Assembly: GCA_902580335.1 (NCBI GenBank)
Contig: CACHKE010000007.1
Span: 1-58,786 of the forward strand
Length of the DNA: 58,786 nucleotides
Source: an uncultured Pelagibacteraceae bacterium
GTDB taxonomy: Bacteria; Pseudomonadota; Alphaproteobacteria; Pelagibacterales; Pelagibacteraceae
Reading direction: 5' to 3'
Numbering within the stretch: position 1 is the first letter of the stretch; each line of letters starts with the position of its first letter. The notes beneath the pieces are model-generated. The model saw only the letters and a list, made by a program, of their open reading frames with translations. It made no database searches and was not told the DNA's origin. The position numbers and the translations under genes are program-made. Below are positions 23,024 to 31,434 of the stretch, piece after piece.

Positions 23024-23857
23024 CTAGATTTCTAGTTTGAAATCTATAGCTGGGGCACTATGAGTAATGCTCCCGATTGAAATTCTATCTACCCCGGTCA
23101 TAGCAACAGATTTTACAGTTTTAAGATTTATATTCCCTGAGGCTTCTGTTTCATAATATTTTTTAACTAGTTTTACACCTGCTTTAAGATTTTTAATACT
23201 CATATTATCAAACAAAATAGTATTAAATTTAAGACCAATAATCTTTTTCAGTTGCTTTAAATTATCCACTTCAACTGTAATTTTTTTTCCTTTTTTGTTT
23301 TTTATTGCTAATGAAACTAATTGTTTTAAATCAGAACTAGCGATATGATTATCTTTTATTAAAAATTCATCACTTAAATTAAATCTATGATTTGTACCGC
23401 CTCCTAATTTAACTGCGTATTTTTGAATAACCCTATAATTCGGTAAAGTCTTTCTGGTGCAGCAAATTTTACATTTTTTTCCAGCTAGTTTTACAAATTG
23501 ATTTGTTTTTGTAGCTATTCCTGAAATATGGGATAAAAAATTTAATGCAACCCTTTCTGCAATCATTATAGAATTAGCTTGACCTTTTATTACTGCTATT
23601 ACAGAATTTTTTTTGACTGTGGACCCATCTTTTTTTTTTAATATAAATTTAATTTTTTTGTCAACTTGCTTAAAAGAGTGTTTTACAAATAACAAACCTG
23701 CAACAACTGCTTTTTGATTAGAAATTATTTTTGCCTCAATAATTTTATTATTCTTTATGAGGTTAGATGTTATATCTCCATAAGGATACAAATCTTCGGT
23801 AAGTGCAAGTTTTACTCTATCTTTGATAAACGTTTCACTTAATTTAATTTTTGACAC
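23024..23857 (-). CDS. nadC: Nicotinate-nucleotide pyrophosphorylase (quinolinate phosphoribosyltransferase)
   Basis: Converts quinolinate and PRPP to nicotinate mononucleotide. The 277 residues contain LNFLSHISGIATKT, CTRKTLPNYRVIQKYAV with the conserved KLGGGTNHRF, IKDNHIA, EVDNL, and near the C-terminus the phosphate-binding GVDRISIGSITHS. It follows nadA by 6 bases on the same strand. No nadB accompanies the pair in this window. Confidence 0.95.
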   Translation of the reverse strand: MSKIKLSETFIKDRVKLALTEDLYPYGDITSNLIKNNKIIEAKIISNQKAVVAGLLFVKHSFKQVDKKIKFILKKKDGSTVKKNSVIAVIKGQANSIMIAERVALNFLSHISGIATKTNQFVKLAGKKCKICCTRKTLPNYRVIQKYAVKLGGGTNHRFNLSDEFLIKDNHIASSDLKQLVSLAIKNKKGKKITVEVDNLKQLKKIIGLKFNTILFDNMSIKNLKAGVKLVKKYYETEASGNINLKTVKSVAMTGVDRISIGSITHSAPAIDFKLEI

Positions 23858-23863
23858 GAAGTG

Positions 23864-24853
23864 TTATCTACCGATAGCAACCATTTTTTCTACTGACAAT
23901 CTAGCTTTATCAATTGTTTCTTGGTCCATGATAATTTCACCAGTTTCATTCTCTAAACAGTCTAAAATTTTTGGCAAAGTAATTTTTTTCATATGTGGAC
24001 ACATATTGCATGGTCTTATAAATTCAACGTTTGGATTTTCAACCTGAATGTTATCACTCATTGAACATTCAGTTACCATCATTACTTTTTTAGGTTGATT
24101 ATTTTTAACATAATTAATCATTCCTGATGTTGATCCTGCAAAATCACTTGCTTTAATAACTTCTGGTGGACACTCTGGATGTGCAATTATTTTAATTCCA
24201 GGATTATTTTTCCTTATATTCTTAATTTCGTTTTCGTTGAATTGATCATGAACAATACAAATTCCTTTCCATGAGATAATTTCAACATCGGTTTGTGAGG
24301 CAACATATTTTGCTAAATAGTCGTCAGGTAAAAAAATAACTTTTTTCACACCTAAGGATTTTACAATTTTAACTGCATTAGCAGATGTACAACACACATC
24401 TGTTTCAGCTTTTACATCAGCAGATGTATTTACATACGAGACAACAGGAACTCCTGGATATTTCTCTTTTAACAATCTGACATCTTTACCCGTAATTGAA
24501 GAGGATAATGAACAACCCGCTTTCATGTCTGGTAATAAAACCTTTTTATTTGGACTCATTAATTTCGCAGTCTCAGCCATAAAGTGAACTCCAGCCATAA
24601 CAATTATATCTGCTGAGGTTTTAGATGCTTCAACGGCAAGAGCTAAAGAGTCTGCAGAAAAATCCGCAATACCGTGATAAATTTCTGGAGTTTGATAGTT
24701 ATGAGCAAGTATCACTGCATTCTTCTCTTTTTTTAATTTATTAATTTTATGAATATAAGGAGCATGAACTGCCCACTCAATCTCAGGCATAACCTTTGAA
24801 ATCTTCTTATAAATTGGATCAGTTGCTAATTTTACTTCTTGATTAAATTCCAT
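23864..24853 (-). CDS. nadA: Quinolinate synthase A
   Basis: [4Fe-4S] enzyme condensing iminoaspartate with dihydroxyacetone phosphate to quinolinate. The 329-residue protein has AHNYQTPEIYHGIADFSADSL-type N-terminal substrate motif, the cysteine in KAGCSLSSSI, TECSMSDN and the C-terminal RPCNMCPHMKKI, giving the cluster ligands expected for the family. nadA and nadC form a two-gene operon starting opposite the tRNA-Leu gene. Iminoaspartate would have to come from a nadB or aspartate dehydrogenase gene elsewhere. Confidence 0.96.
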   Translation of the reverse strand: MEFNQEVKLATDPIYKKISKVMPEIEWAVHAPYIHKINKLKKEKNAVILAHNYQTPEIYHGIADFSADSLALAVEASKTSADIIVMAGVHFMAETAKLMSPNKKVLLPDMKAGCSLSSSITGKDVRLLKEKYPGVPVVSYVNTSADVKAETDVCCTSANAVKIVKSLGVKKVIFLPDDYLAKYVASQTDVEIISWKGICIVHDQFNENEIKNIRKNNPGIKIIAHPECPPEVIKASDFAGSTSGMINYVKNNQPKKVMMVTECSMSDNIQVENPNVEFIRPCNMCPHMKKITLPKILDCLENETGEIIMDQETIDKARLSVEKMVAIGR

Positions 24854-24910
24854 AGATAAAATTTATCAATTTGAAACCTACTTGTCATTGATTTAATGTG
24901 GGTCATATTT

Positions 24911-24996
24911 GCGGCCATGCTGAAATTGGTAGACAGGCACGGTTGAGGGCCGTGTGGACCTGGTCCATGAGAGTTCGAGTCTCTCTGGCCGCACCA
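24911..24996 (+). tRNA. tRNA-Leu, anticodon GAG
   Basis: Class II cloverleaf of 86 bases: acceptor GCGGCCA pairs with TGGCCGC, the D arm contains the usual TGG-type loop, the anticodon stem CACGG/CCGTG holds loop TTGAGGG (anticodon GAG), there is an extended variable arm (TGGACCTGGTCCA), the T loop is TTCGAGT and CCA is encoded at 24994-24996. It reads CUC/CUU codons. It is flanked by the divergent nadA start and the ygfZ stop. Confidence 0.96.
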
Positions 24997-25001
24997 GAAA
25001 A

Positions 25002-25890
25002 TTAAATTTTTAGCCATTCAGGTATAATTATTTTAAATGATCCATTTTTACTTTTTAAAGTAAGGTCTTTATTAAAATTTTCATTAGAAAATTTTATCAA
25101 AGCAAACGGATATTCTTCATTTATCAAAATTTTTCCAATTTCAATCTGATTACAATATACCGTTTCATCTTCATCAAGCTTTCCATTAATTATCTCAACC
25201 GGTAATAATCTCTTAGAAAGTTTATTTTTAAGTTTAATTCTAGCAGTATTTTCTTGTCCTACGTAACATCCTTTTTTAAAATCAATACCATTTAGTTCTT
25301 CAAAATTACATTCAATACCGAATAATTTATTTTTTAAGTTTATTTAAATTCTTTGGAACAATCCCAAGTTTATGACTTTGATGATAATAGTCCTCAATTT
25401 TATCGTCTTTTAATTCAAGTTTTTTTAGAGATAAATAAAGTTTTTCTAAATTAATTATTAGTCTAGCACCCAAATTTTTATTTCTTGGATCTAGAACTAT
25501 TGGATCTTCTCTATATCTCATAGTAAAACCAAGAATATCTTTTGAGTGATCTAATGATAAATATTTTTCATAACCAAAACTTGCTACAACAAATTCATTG
25601 CTAAGATTAAGGATTTCTACTTTTGATCTTATTTTGTATAAATTTAACTGTTTCAATATTTCCTCAGATTGAGACTTTTCACAATCAATAAAAAAACCTG
25701 ATTTATGCTTTACAACAATAAATTCATAAAGAAACTTGCCTTGAGGGGTTAATAATGAGGCAAAACAACTTGAATTGTCAGTTACTTTATTAATGTCATT
25801 ACTAATTAAATTTTGCAAGAAGTCTCTAGAGTCCTGGCCATTTACATAAAGTATGGCTCTATCTTTTAATATATAAACACTATTATTCAT
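25002..25890 (-). CDS. ygfZ: Folate-binding Fe-S repair protein YgfZ family, interrupted by a one-base frameshift
   Basis: Tetrahydrofolate-dependent helper for Fe-S enzyme maintenance, related to the GcvT fold. The upstream frame (start ATG at 25890, MNNSVYILKDRAIL) covers the N-terminal two-thirds, with NGQDSRDFLQNLISND and LLTPQGKFLYEF, and stops after NLNKLKK at 25327. Removing one A from the A6 run (T6 on the plus strand, 25330-25335) continues the protein through LFGIECNFEELNGIDF and the YgfZ signature KGCYVGQE to a stop at 25002, 295 residues in all. I preferred the ATG at 25890 because an upstream one at 25953 adds a non-conserved stretch overlapping pyrC. Identity is good; the frameshift is probably an artefact. 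Confidence 0.85.
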
Positions 25891-25933
25891 ATTTGATTGA
25901 TTTTTAAATTTAATATAATAACTTTTTTCATAA

Positions 25934-27241
25934 ATGTTAGATCTAATAATCAAAAATGGGCAGTGTTATATCAATCGGAAACTAGAGAATAAAGATATTG
26001 GCGTTAAAGATGGTAAAATACTAAAAATTGGTCAAATATCAGAGGAGGCAAAAGAAGTCTATGATGCCAAAAATAAAATTACCTTACCTGGCTGTATAGA
26101 TACTCAGACCCATTTCAGGGAACCGGGTTCTACAGATACAGAGGATCTTCATTCAGGAAGTAGAGCAGCAGTAGCCGGAGGAATTACAGCAGTATTTGAA
26201 ATGCCGAACACCAACCCTCCAACCTCAAATTTAAAAGAGTTTCAGAGAAAATTAGATCTTGCAAAAAACAGAATGTATTGCAACTACGCTTTCTATTTTG
26301 GCGCAACAGCAGGTAATGTTAGTCAACTAGCTGAGTTAAAAAATTTAGAGGGTTGTTGTGGAATCAAATTGTTTGTAGGTTCCTCAACAGGTAATCTTTT
26401 GGTAGCACTAGAGGAGGATATTGATAAAGTTTTTCAAAATAGTTCCAAGGTAGTAGCGGTTCACTCAGAAGATGAAGAAATCTTAAACAAGAATAAAAAA
26501 TTGATTAAAAATGGTGATGTGCATTCGCATCCTATTTGGAGAAGTGAGGAGTGTGCAATTTCTTCTACTAGAAGAATAGTTAGACTTGCAAAAAAATATA
26601 ATAAGAAGACTCATGTACTACATATTACCACCAAACAAGAGGTAGATTTTTTATCTCAACATAAAGGTAACATTACTTTTGAAATCACACCACAACATTT
26701 AACAATTTATGCACCTGATTGTTATGATAAACTTGGAACTTACGCACAGATGAACCCACCTATAAGAGACAAGTCTCATTATGATCGATTATGGTATGCT
26801 GTAAGAAATAATTTAAACGATACAATTGGTTCAGATCACGCACCACATTTAAAAGTAAATAAAGATAAAGAGTATCCTAATTCTCCATCAGGCATGCCTG
26901 GTGTCCAAACACTTATGCCAGTGATGTTAGATCATGTTAATCATGGGAAATTATCACTTAATCAATTAATAAATTTAGTATGCGAAAATCCAATAAAAAT
27001 ATTTGGGATTCAGAACAAAGGATACATTAAAGAGGGATTTGATGCTGACTTTACCATTGTTGATATGAACAAGAAAATAACAATTAAAAATGAAAATATA
27101 GAAAGTAAATGTAGATGGTCACCTTTTAATAATGTTGAATTTAAAGGGACACCAGTGGCTACAATTATTGCTGGAAAAATCAAAATGAAAAACGGTAAGA
27201 TAATTGGTGAAGCTGAGGGTAAACCATTAGAATTTGATTAA
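25934..27241 (+). CDS. pyrC: Dihydroorotase
   Basis: Amidohydrolase-fold enzyme of pyrimidine synthesis (carbamoyl-aspartate to dihydroorotate). The 435 residues carry the metal/substrate motif PGCIDTQTHFREPGSTDTED, AAVAGGITAVFEMPNTNPPT, AVHSEDEE, HVLHITT, and GSDHAPH near the C-terminus with PGVQTLMPVML. The first His of the usual HxH motif is Gln here (DTQTH), which I recall in an alphaproteobacterial subgroup of class I dihydroorotases. A hydantoinase or allantoinase is less likely given the FREPG and SGMPG motifs. Its 5' region faces ygfZ. Confidence 0.88.
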   Translation: MLDLIIKNGQCYINRKLENKDIGVKDGKILKIGQISEEAKEVYDAKNKITLPGCIDTQTHFREPGSTDTEDLHSGSRAAVAGGITAVFEMPNTNPPTSNLKEFQRKLDLAKNRMYCNYAFYFGATAGNVSQLAELKNLEGCCGIKLFVGSSTGNLLVALEEDIDKVFQNSSKVVAVHSEDEEILNKNKKLIKNGDVHSHPIWRSEECAISSTRRIVRLAKKYNKKTHVLHITTKQEVDFLSQHKGNITFEITPQHLTIYAPDCYDKLGTYAQMNPPIRDKSHYDRLWYAVRNNLNDTIGSDHAPHLKVNKDKEYPNSPSGMPGVQTLMPVMLDHVNHGKLSLNQLINLVCENPIKIFGIQNKGYIKEGFDADFTIVDMNKKITIKNENIESKCRWSPFNNVEFKGTPVATIIAGKIKMKNGKIIGEAEGKPLEFD

Positions 27242-27246
27242 TCATA

Positions 27247-28059
27247 TTAAAATAAAAATCTAATTAAATAAGTAAGATAATAATCAATAAATTTAAAATG
27301 AAATTTATTTTTTTTAAAAAATAAGTTTTTTACAAATGAATGATATTCAAATCTTCTTTTCCACCAATTTATATTCTTTTGTTCATAATTCTTAATTGTA
27401 TCTCCGTCTATATTTTGAGTATAAACAGTCAAGGATTTTTTTAAACACATATAATTTTTTTCAAAAAAATAAATATAAATGAAAGCTCTTGCATCAAAAA
27501 ACATTCTTTTAAAATTATTATTAGAAAATGATATATCCTTAAGTAATTTTCTTAAAAAATTTTTTTTAAAAACCATAGTACTTGTAGGGTTAAAGTATGG
27601 CCATGTATGCAAGGTAAAAACTTTTTTTCTAAGTTTTTTTTCTACTTTTAAATTTTGATTTGGATAAAAATATATGGGATTATCCTGAAAAAAATTTAGT
27701 TTCTTTTCTTTATTAAATAAATTAACAAAAAATTTGATTTTATTTTTAAGAAAATAATCGTCGCTATCAAGTAAAAAAATGAGATCACCCTTAGATTTTA
27801 AAAAAGATTTATTAATTGCATTAAGTTGATTTATTGCAGAAGATTCGCTTTTTTTTTTTGAATTAAAAATTTTCTTTAATTTTTTGTTTTTTATTTTTTT
27901 AATAATTTTCTTAGAATTGTCAGTAGAATTATCATCAAATATTATGACTTCTAAATTTTTATATGTTTGGTTTAAGCAACTATCTATGCTTTTTTTTAAA
28001 AATTTTTCATTGTTATAATTATTTATTAAAACACTTACTAATATATTTTTTTGAACCAT
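27247..28059 (-). CDS. Family 2 glycosyltransferase
   Basis: GT-A fold glycosyltransferase, probably in surface polysaccharide assembly. The N-terminus VSVLINNYNNEKFLKKSIDSCLNQTYKNLEVIIFDDNSTDNS is diagnostic of GT2, and the metal-binding DSDD follows (LIFLLDSDDYF, near residue 97). Length is 270 residues. It is exceptionally Lys/Asn/Phe-rich and AT-rich even for this window, and overlaps the end of the upstream epimerase gene by 22 bases. The sugar and acceptor are unknown. Composition suggests a faster-evolving or transferred accessory pair. Confidence 0.8.
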   Translation of the reverse strand: MVQKNILVSVLINNYNNEKFLKKSIDSCLNQTYKNLEVIIFDDNSTDNSKKIIKKIKNKKLKKIFNSKKKSESSAINQLNAINKSFLKSKGDLIFLLDSDDYFLKNKIKFFVNLFNKEKKLNFFQDNPIYFYPNQNLKVEKKLRKKVFTLHTWPYFNPTSTMVFKKNFLRKLLKDISFSNNNFKRMFFDARAFIYIYFFEKNYMCLKKSLTVYTQNIDGDTIKNYEQKNINWWKRRFEYHSFVKNLFFKKNKFHFKFIDYYLTYLIRFLF

Positions 28060-28982
28060 CTTGAGTTTGTTTGTAAAATTTTTTTCAAATTTTTATATTT
28101 GATATTGTATTTAATTATTTTTAGAATATCATTTTTCGTATTGATAATTTGTTGAATACTTTCCTTATTATTTATCTGTTTTAAATCTACAAGCGGTTTT
28201 TTTTTCATTATTTTAGATAAAAAATTTAAAACCTCAAAATTTGAATAGTCTTTTTTATTCTTAATATTAAAGATTTGATATCTATTTTTGAATTTATCTA
28301 AATTTTCGATAATCTTTAAATTAATATTAGAAATATCATCAACATGCATATAATTTCTACAGGGGTAAACTTTTTTATTATAGTCATAGAAAAGTGTAAT
28401 TTTTTTCATTTTTATTAGATTTTTATAAAATAAGGGAACAATTCGACTTATAGAATTATTTTTCTCTCCAAGCTTTCCACTTGGATCAGATCCAATAATA
28501 TTTGGGTATCTTAAAATGATAACTTTAAAATTTTTAGATGAAATGATTTTAAGATATTTCTCAATTTTTAATTTGTACAATGAGTAAGGAGAGAGGTTTT
28601 TTTTATATCTATTTTTTTCATAAACAGATAATGAACTCGAAAAAATAAAATATTTTACACCCGTATTCTTGATATTATTTATAAACTTAATCTGCGATTT
28701 ATAGTTATTAAAATATTTTCTTTTTTTTTTTATACTTTCTCTTACACAAGTAAGTGAAGCTAAATGAATAATTGTATTAATCTTTTTCTTTTTAATAATT
28801 TTAGTCAACTTACTATTTGAAATATCTAAGATAATATTATTTGAGTATTTTTTAGCAAAGAAATTACCTCTAGATAAATTATCAACTACAAATAATTTTT
28901 TTTTTGTTTTTTTTAGATAGTTTTTTGCTGTAAATGAACCAATATAACCCAGGCCACCTGTGATTAATAAATTTAATTTCAT
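28038..28982 (-). CDS. NAD-dependent sugar-nucleotide epimerase/dehydratase (GalE-like)
   Basis: Extended short-chain dehydrogenase acting on a nucleotide sugar. It has the Rossmann motif TGGLGYIGS at the N-terminus, VVDNLSRG, the strand HLASLTCVRES, the catalytic serine stretch SSSLSVY and the YSLYK form of YxxxK near residue 133, plus YMHVDDI. The GalE-like order suggests UDP-glucose/UDP-GlcNAc 4-epimerase activity, but the substrate is not certain. At 314 residues it is slightly short. It forms a highly AT-rich two-gene unit with the following glycosyltransferase, 10 bases downstream of the SMR gene. Confidence 0.82.
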   Translation of the reverse strand: MKLNLLITGGLGYIGSFTAKNYLKKTKKKLFVVDNLSRGNFFAKKYSNNIILDISNSKLTKIIKKKKINTIIHLASLTCVRESIKKKRKYFNNYKSQIKFINNIKNTGVKYFIFSSSLSVYEKNRYKKNLSPYSLYKLKIEKYLKIISSKNFKVIILRYPNIIGSDPSGKLGEKNNSISRIVPLFYKNLIKMKKITLFYDYNKKVYPCRNYMHVDDISNINLKIIENLDKFKNRYQIFNIKNKKDYSNFEVLNFLSKIMKKKPLVDLKQINNKESIQQIINTKNDILKIIKYNIKYKNLKKILQTNSRWFKKIY

Positions 28983-28992
28983 TACCTTGCGT

Positions 28993-29325
28993 TTATAGAT
29001 TATTTAAAGAAAATGTGTTGACTAGAATTACACCTATTACTATTAGAAATAATCCCAAAATTGATTGCCATGCTAGTGTTTGTTTAAAAAAGATATATCC
29101 TAAAATAGCGATTGTAAATATACCTAGACCACTCCAAGTAGCATAAACAATTGCTATTGGTAACTTATTAACTACAAAAGTTAATAGATAAAATGCAGTT
29201 AAATAGAAGATAGCTAAAGCAAATGTAGGTATAATTTTTGAAAAATTTTGTGAAGCTGGCAACAACATTGTGCCCGCAACCTCACAAAAAATTGCGCCAA
29301 AAAGGAATAAGTAAGTCTTTATCAC
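28993..29325 (-). CDS. Small multidrug resistance (SMR/EmrE-like) transporter
   Basis: Four-helix membrane protein of 110 residues, the standard size for proton-coupled SMR exporters. The essential membrane glutamate is present (FCEVAGTMLLPAS, Glu about 15), as is YATWSGLG in the third helix with the conserved Trp. Helices lie at about residues 3-20, 30-50, 58-79 and 86-105. The ATG overlaps the prpE stop by 4 bases. EmrE/SugE-like subtype and substrate cannot be fixed from sequence. Confidence 0.88.
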   Translation of the reverse strand: MIKTYLFLFGAIFCEVAGTMLLPASQNFSKIIPTFALAIFYLTAFYLLTFVVNKLPIAIVYATWSGLGIFTIAILGYIFFKQTLAWQSILGLFLIVIGVILVNTFSLNNL

Positions 29326-31220
29326 TTTTTTAAAACATTATGGTTGATTAGATCAGTTTTTATTTCATCTAAAATTGCTGGATCATCAATAGTTGGAGGC
29401 ATTTTGTATTCCTCTTTATCAGCTATTTTTCTTATAGTTCCTCTTAAAATTTTACCTGATCTAGTTTTAGGAAGTCTTTTTATAACTATAGCAACTTTGA
29501 ATGCCGCAACAGGACCAATTTTATCTCTAACCATTTTAATACATTCTTTTGAAATTTCTTCATGACTTTTATTAACGCCTGCTTTTAATACAACTAAACC
29601 AATCGGTAGTTGTCCCTTGAGTTTGTCTGCAATCCCAAGCACTGCACATTCAGCTACCGATTGATGTTCGGATAAAACTTCTTCAATAGCTCCAGTTGAC
29701 AATCTATGGCCAGCAACATTAATGATGTCATCTGTTCTTGACATAATCCAAATATAACCATCCTCATCAATATGACCTGCATCATATGTTTGATAATATC
29801 CATCATAATTAGACATATAATTTTCTTTATATCTTCGATCCGCATTCCAAAGTGTTGGAAATGTTCCTGGAGGTAATGGTAATTTAACAACTATATCCCC
29901 CATTTCATTTGGTTTAGCTAAAGACTGATCTGATTTTATAATTTTAACATCATAACCAGGAACTGCTTTACAAGCTGAACCATATTTTGTTTTCATCATT
30001 TCAATTCCAGTGCAGTTTGAACTGATTGCCCAGCTAGTTTCAGTTTGCCACCAGTGGTCAATTACTGGTACTTTTAATAAATTTTCGGCCCATTTAATCG
30101 TATCTGGATCTGCCCTTTCACCAGCAAGAAAAAGACTTTCAAATTTAGTCAAATCATACTTAGAAAGGAATTTACCATTCGGGTCCTCTTTTTTTATTGC
30201 TCTAAAAGCTGTTGGTGCAGTAAACAAAGATTTCACATTATAATCAGAAATAATTTTCCAAAATGCTCCAGCATCTGGAGTACCAACTGGTTTTCCCTCA
30301 AAAAGGACTGTGGTGCATCCTTTAAATAATGGAGCATAAACAATATAAGAGTGTCCAACAATCCAACCTATATCACTTGCTGACCACCAAATATCCTCCT
30401 CATCAATATTGTAAATATTTTTCATTGTCCATTTTAATGCAACTATGTGACCACCAATATCTCTTACTATACCTTTTGGAGTGCCAGTTGTACCTGACGT
30501 ATAAAGTATATAAGCATATTCATTAGAATTCATTTCAATGCAATCAATTTCTTTTGCATTTGAGAGAGCTTCGTCCCAACTTATTTCCCTAGGGGCATTT
30601 AATTTAACTTCATTACCATCTCTTTGAAATAAAATTAGTTTTTGAATTTTATGATTTGCTTGTTTAATCGCTTCATCTACTAAAGGTTTATATTCAACCG
30701 TCCTTCCAGGCTCAAAACCACAAGACGCTGTAATTAAAATTTTTGCTTTACTATCATCGATTCTGCTAGCAAGCTCATTTGATGCAAAGCCTCCAAAGAC
30801 TACCGAATGTATTGCTCCAATTCTCGCGCATGCTAACATTGCAACTACAGCCTCGGGTATCATAGGCATGTAAATTATGACTCTATCACCTTTATTTACA
30901 CCTTGATCTTTGAGTGCACCTGCAAATTTTGATACCTTTGTTTTTAATTCTTTGTAAGTAAACTTTCTTTTGTTTCCGGTAATAGGACTATCATAAATCA
31001 AAGCAGTTTTATTACCTTTTCCTTGATCAATATGAATATCTAATGCGTTGTAGCAAGTATTAGTAACCCCATCCTCATACCATTTGTAAAAAGGTGGATT
31101 AGATTTATTTAAAATTTTGGTAGGTTTTTTAAACCAGAAGATATCCTCAGAAGCTTCTTTCCAAAATTCTTCAGGATTGTTTATGGAATTTTGGTAAATT
31201 TCATCAAATTGTTTGGACAT
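29322..31220 (-). CDS. prpE: Propionyl-/acetyl-CoA synthetase (AMP-forming)
   Basis: Activates a short-chain carboxylate to its CoA ester through an acyl-adenylate. The 632-residue protein has the core motif YTSGTTGTPKG, the WWQTETSW motif, YQTYDAGHIDEDGYIWIMSRTDDIINVAGHRLSTGAIEE-type A8 region and the acetylatable lysine in TRSGKILRG. Overall features (NALDIHIDQG, WWSASDIGW) match PrpE more than Acs. I start at the ATG at 31220 (MSKQFDEIYQNS); an upstream in-frame ATG at 31319 adds a low-complexity stretch in the rhodopsin promoter region. It faces away from the proteorhodopsin gene. Confidence 0.88.
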   Translation of the reverse strand: MSKQFDEIYQNSINNPEEFWKEASEDIFWFKKPTKILNKSNPPFYKWYEDGVTNTCYNALDIHIDQGKGNKTALIYDSPITGNKRKFTYKELKTKVSKFAGALKDQGVNKGDRVIIYMPMIPEAVVAMLACARIGAIHSVVFGGFASNELASRIDDSKAKILITASCGFEPGRTVEYKPLVDEAIKQANHKIQKLILFQRDGNEVKLNAPREISWDEALSNAKEIDCIEMNSNEYAYILYTSGTTGTPKGIVRDIGGHIVALKWTMKNIYNIDEEDIWWSASDIGWIVGHSYIVYAPLFKGCTTVLFEGKPVGTPDAGAFWKIISDYNVKSLFTAPTAFRAIKKEDPNGKFLSKYDLTKFESLFLAGERADPDTIKWAENLLKVPVIDHWWQTETSWAISSNCTGIEMMKTKYGSACKAVPGYDVKIIKSDQSLAKPNEMGDIVVKLPLPPGTFPTLWNADRRYKENYMSNYDGYYQTYDAGHIDEDGYIWIMSRTDDIINVAGHRLSTGAIEEVLSEHQSVAECAVLGIADKLKGQLPIGLVVLKAGVNKSHEEISKECIKMVRDKIGPVAAFKVAIVIKRLPKTRSGKILRGTIRKIADKEEYKMPPTIDDPAILDEIKTDLINHNVLKK

Positions 31221-31306
31221 GAGGTTTTTTGATTCGATATTGCCTTTTTTTTCGATTTTTAAATTATAAATTGTATTTAATTTTAAAAAGTAAGTAAAAT
31301 CAATGC

Positions 31307-31335
31307 TTATTAATGACAATTAAGTCTTCTATAAT
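31307..31335 (+). promoter_or_regulatory. Candidate promoter of the proteorhodopsin gene
   Basis: A perfect -10 hexamer TATAAT lies at 31330-31335, with a weak -35 (TTATTA at 31307-31312) 17 bases upstream. Transcription from here would give a leader of about 90 bases that contains the hairpin at 31368-31387. The rest of the prpE-rhodopsin gap holds no gene. Confidence 0.45.
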
Positions 31336-31367
31336 CCATTTATATTTGCTATCAAACGCACAACTTT

Positions 31368-31387
31368 GGCTTAGGGAAGCCTAAGCC
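31368..31387 (+). promoter_or_regulatory. GC-rich hairpin in the proteorhodopsin leader
   Basis: Perfect 8-bp inverted repeat GGCTTAGG / CCTAAGCC around loop GAAG, in otherwise very AT-rich DNA. It ends 47 bases before the rhodopsin ATG. prpE is transcribed away from it, so it is not that gene's terminator. It may act as an RNA stem in the 5' leader or as a protein-binding palindrome. Confidence 0.5.
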
Positions 31388-31434
31388 TAGTTTATATAAA
31401 CTAAAATAAAAACTAACTAAAGAGGGAGTTTTTT

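Noticed and set aside
24832-25017. Minus-strand open frame reading through tRNA-Leu
   Set aside because: It is the complement of the tRNA gene plus the nadA 5' end; the RDSNSHGPG-like text is a well-known artefact of translated antisense tRNA-Leu/Ser.
31080-31319. Longer prpE start at 31319
   Set aside because: The extra 33 residues are low complexity and not part of the conserved acyl-CoA synthetase N-terminus; the region overlaps the probable rhodopsin promoter.
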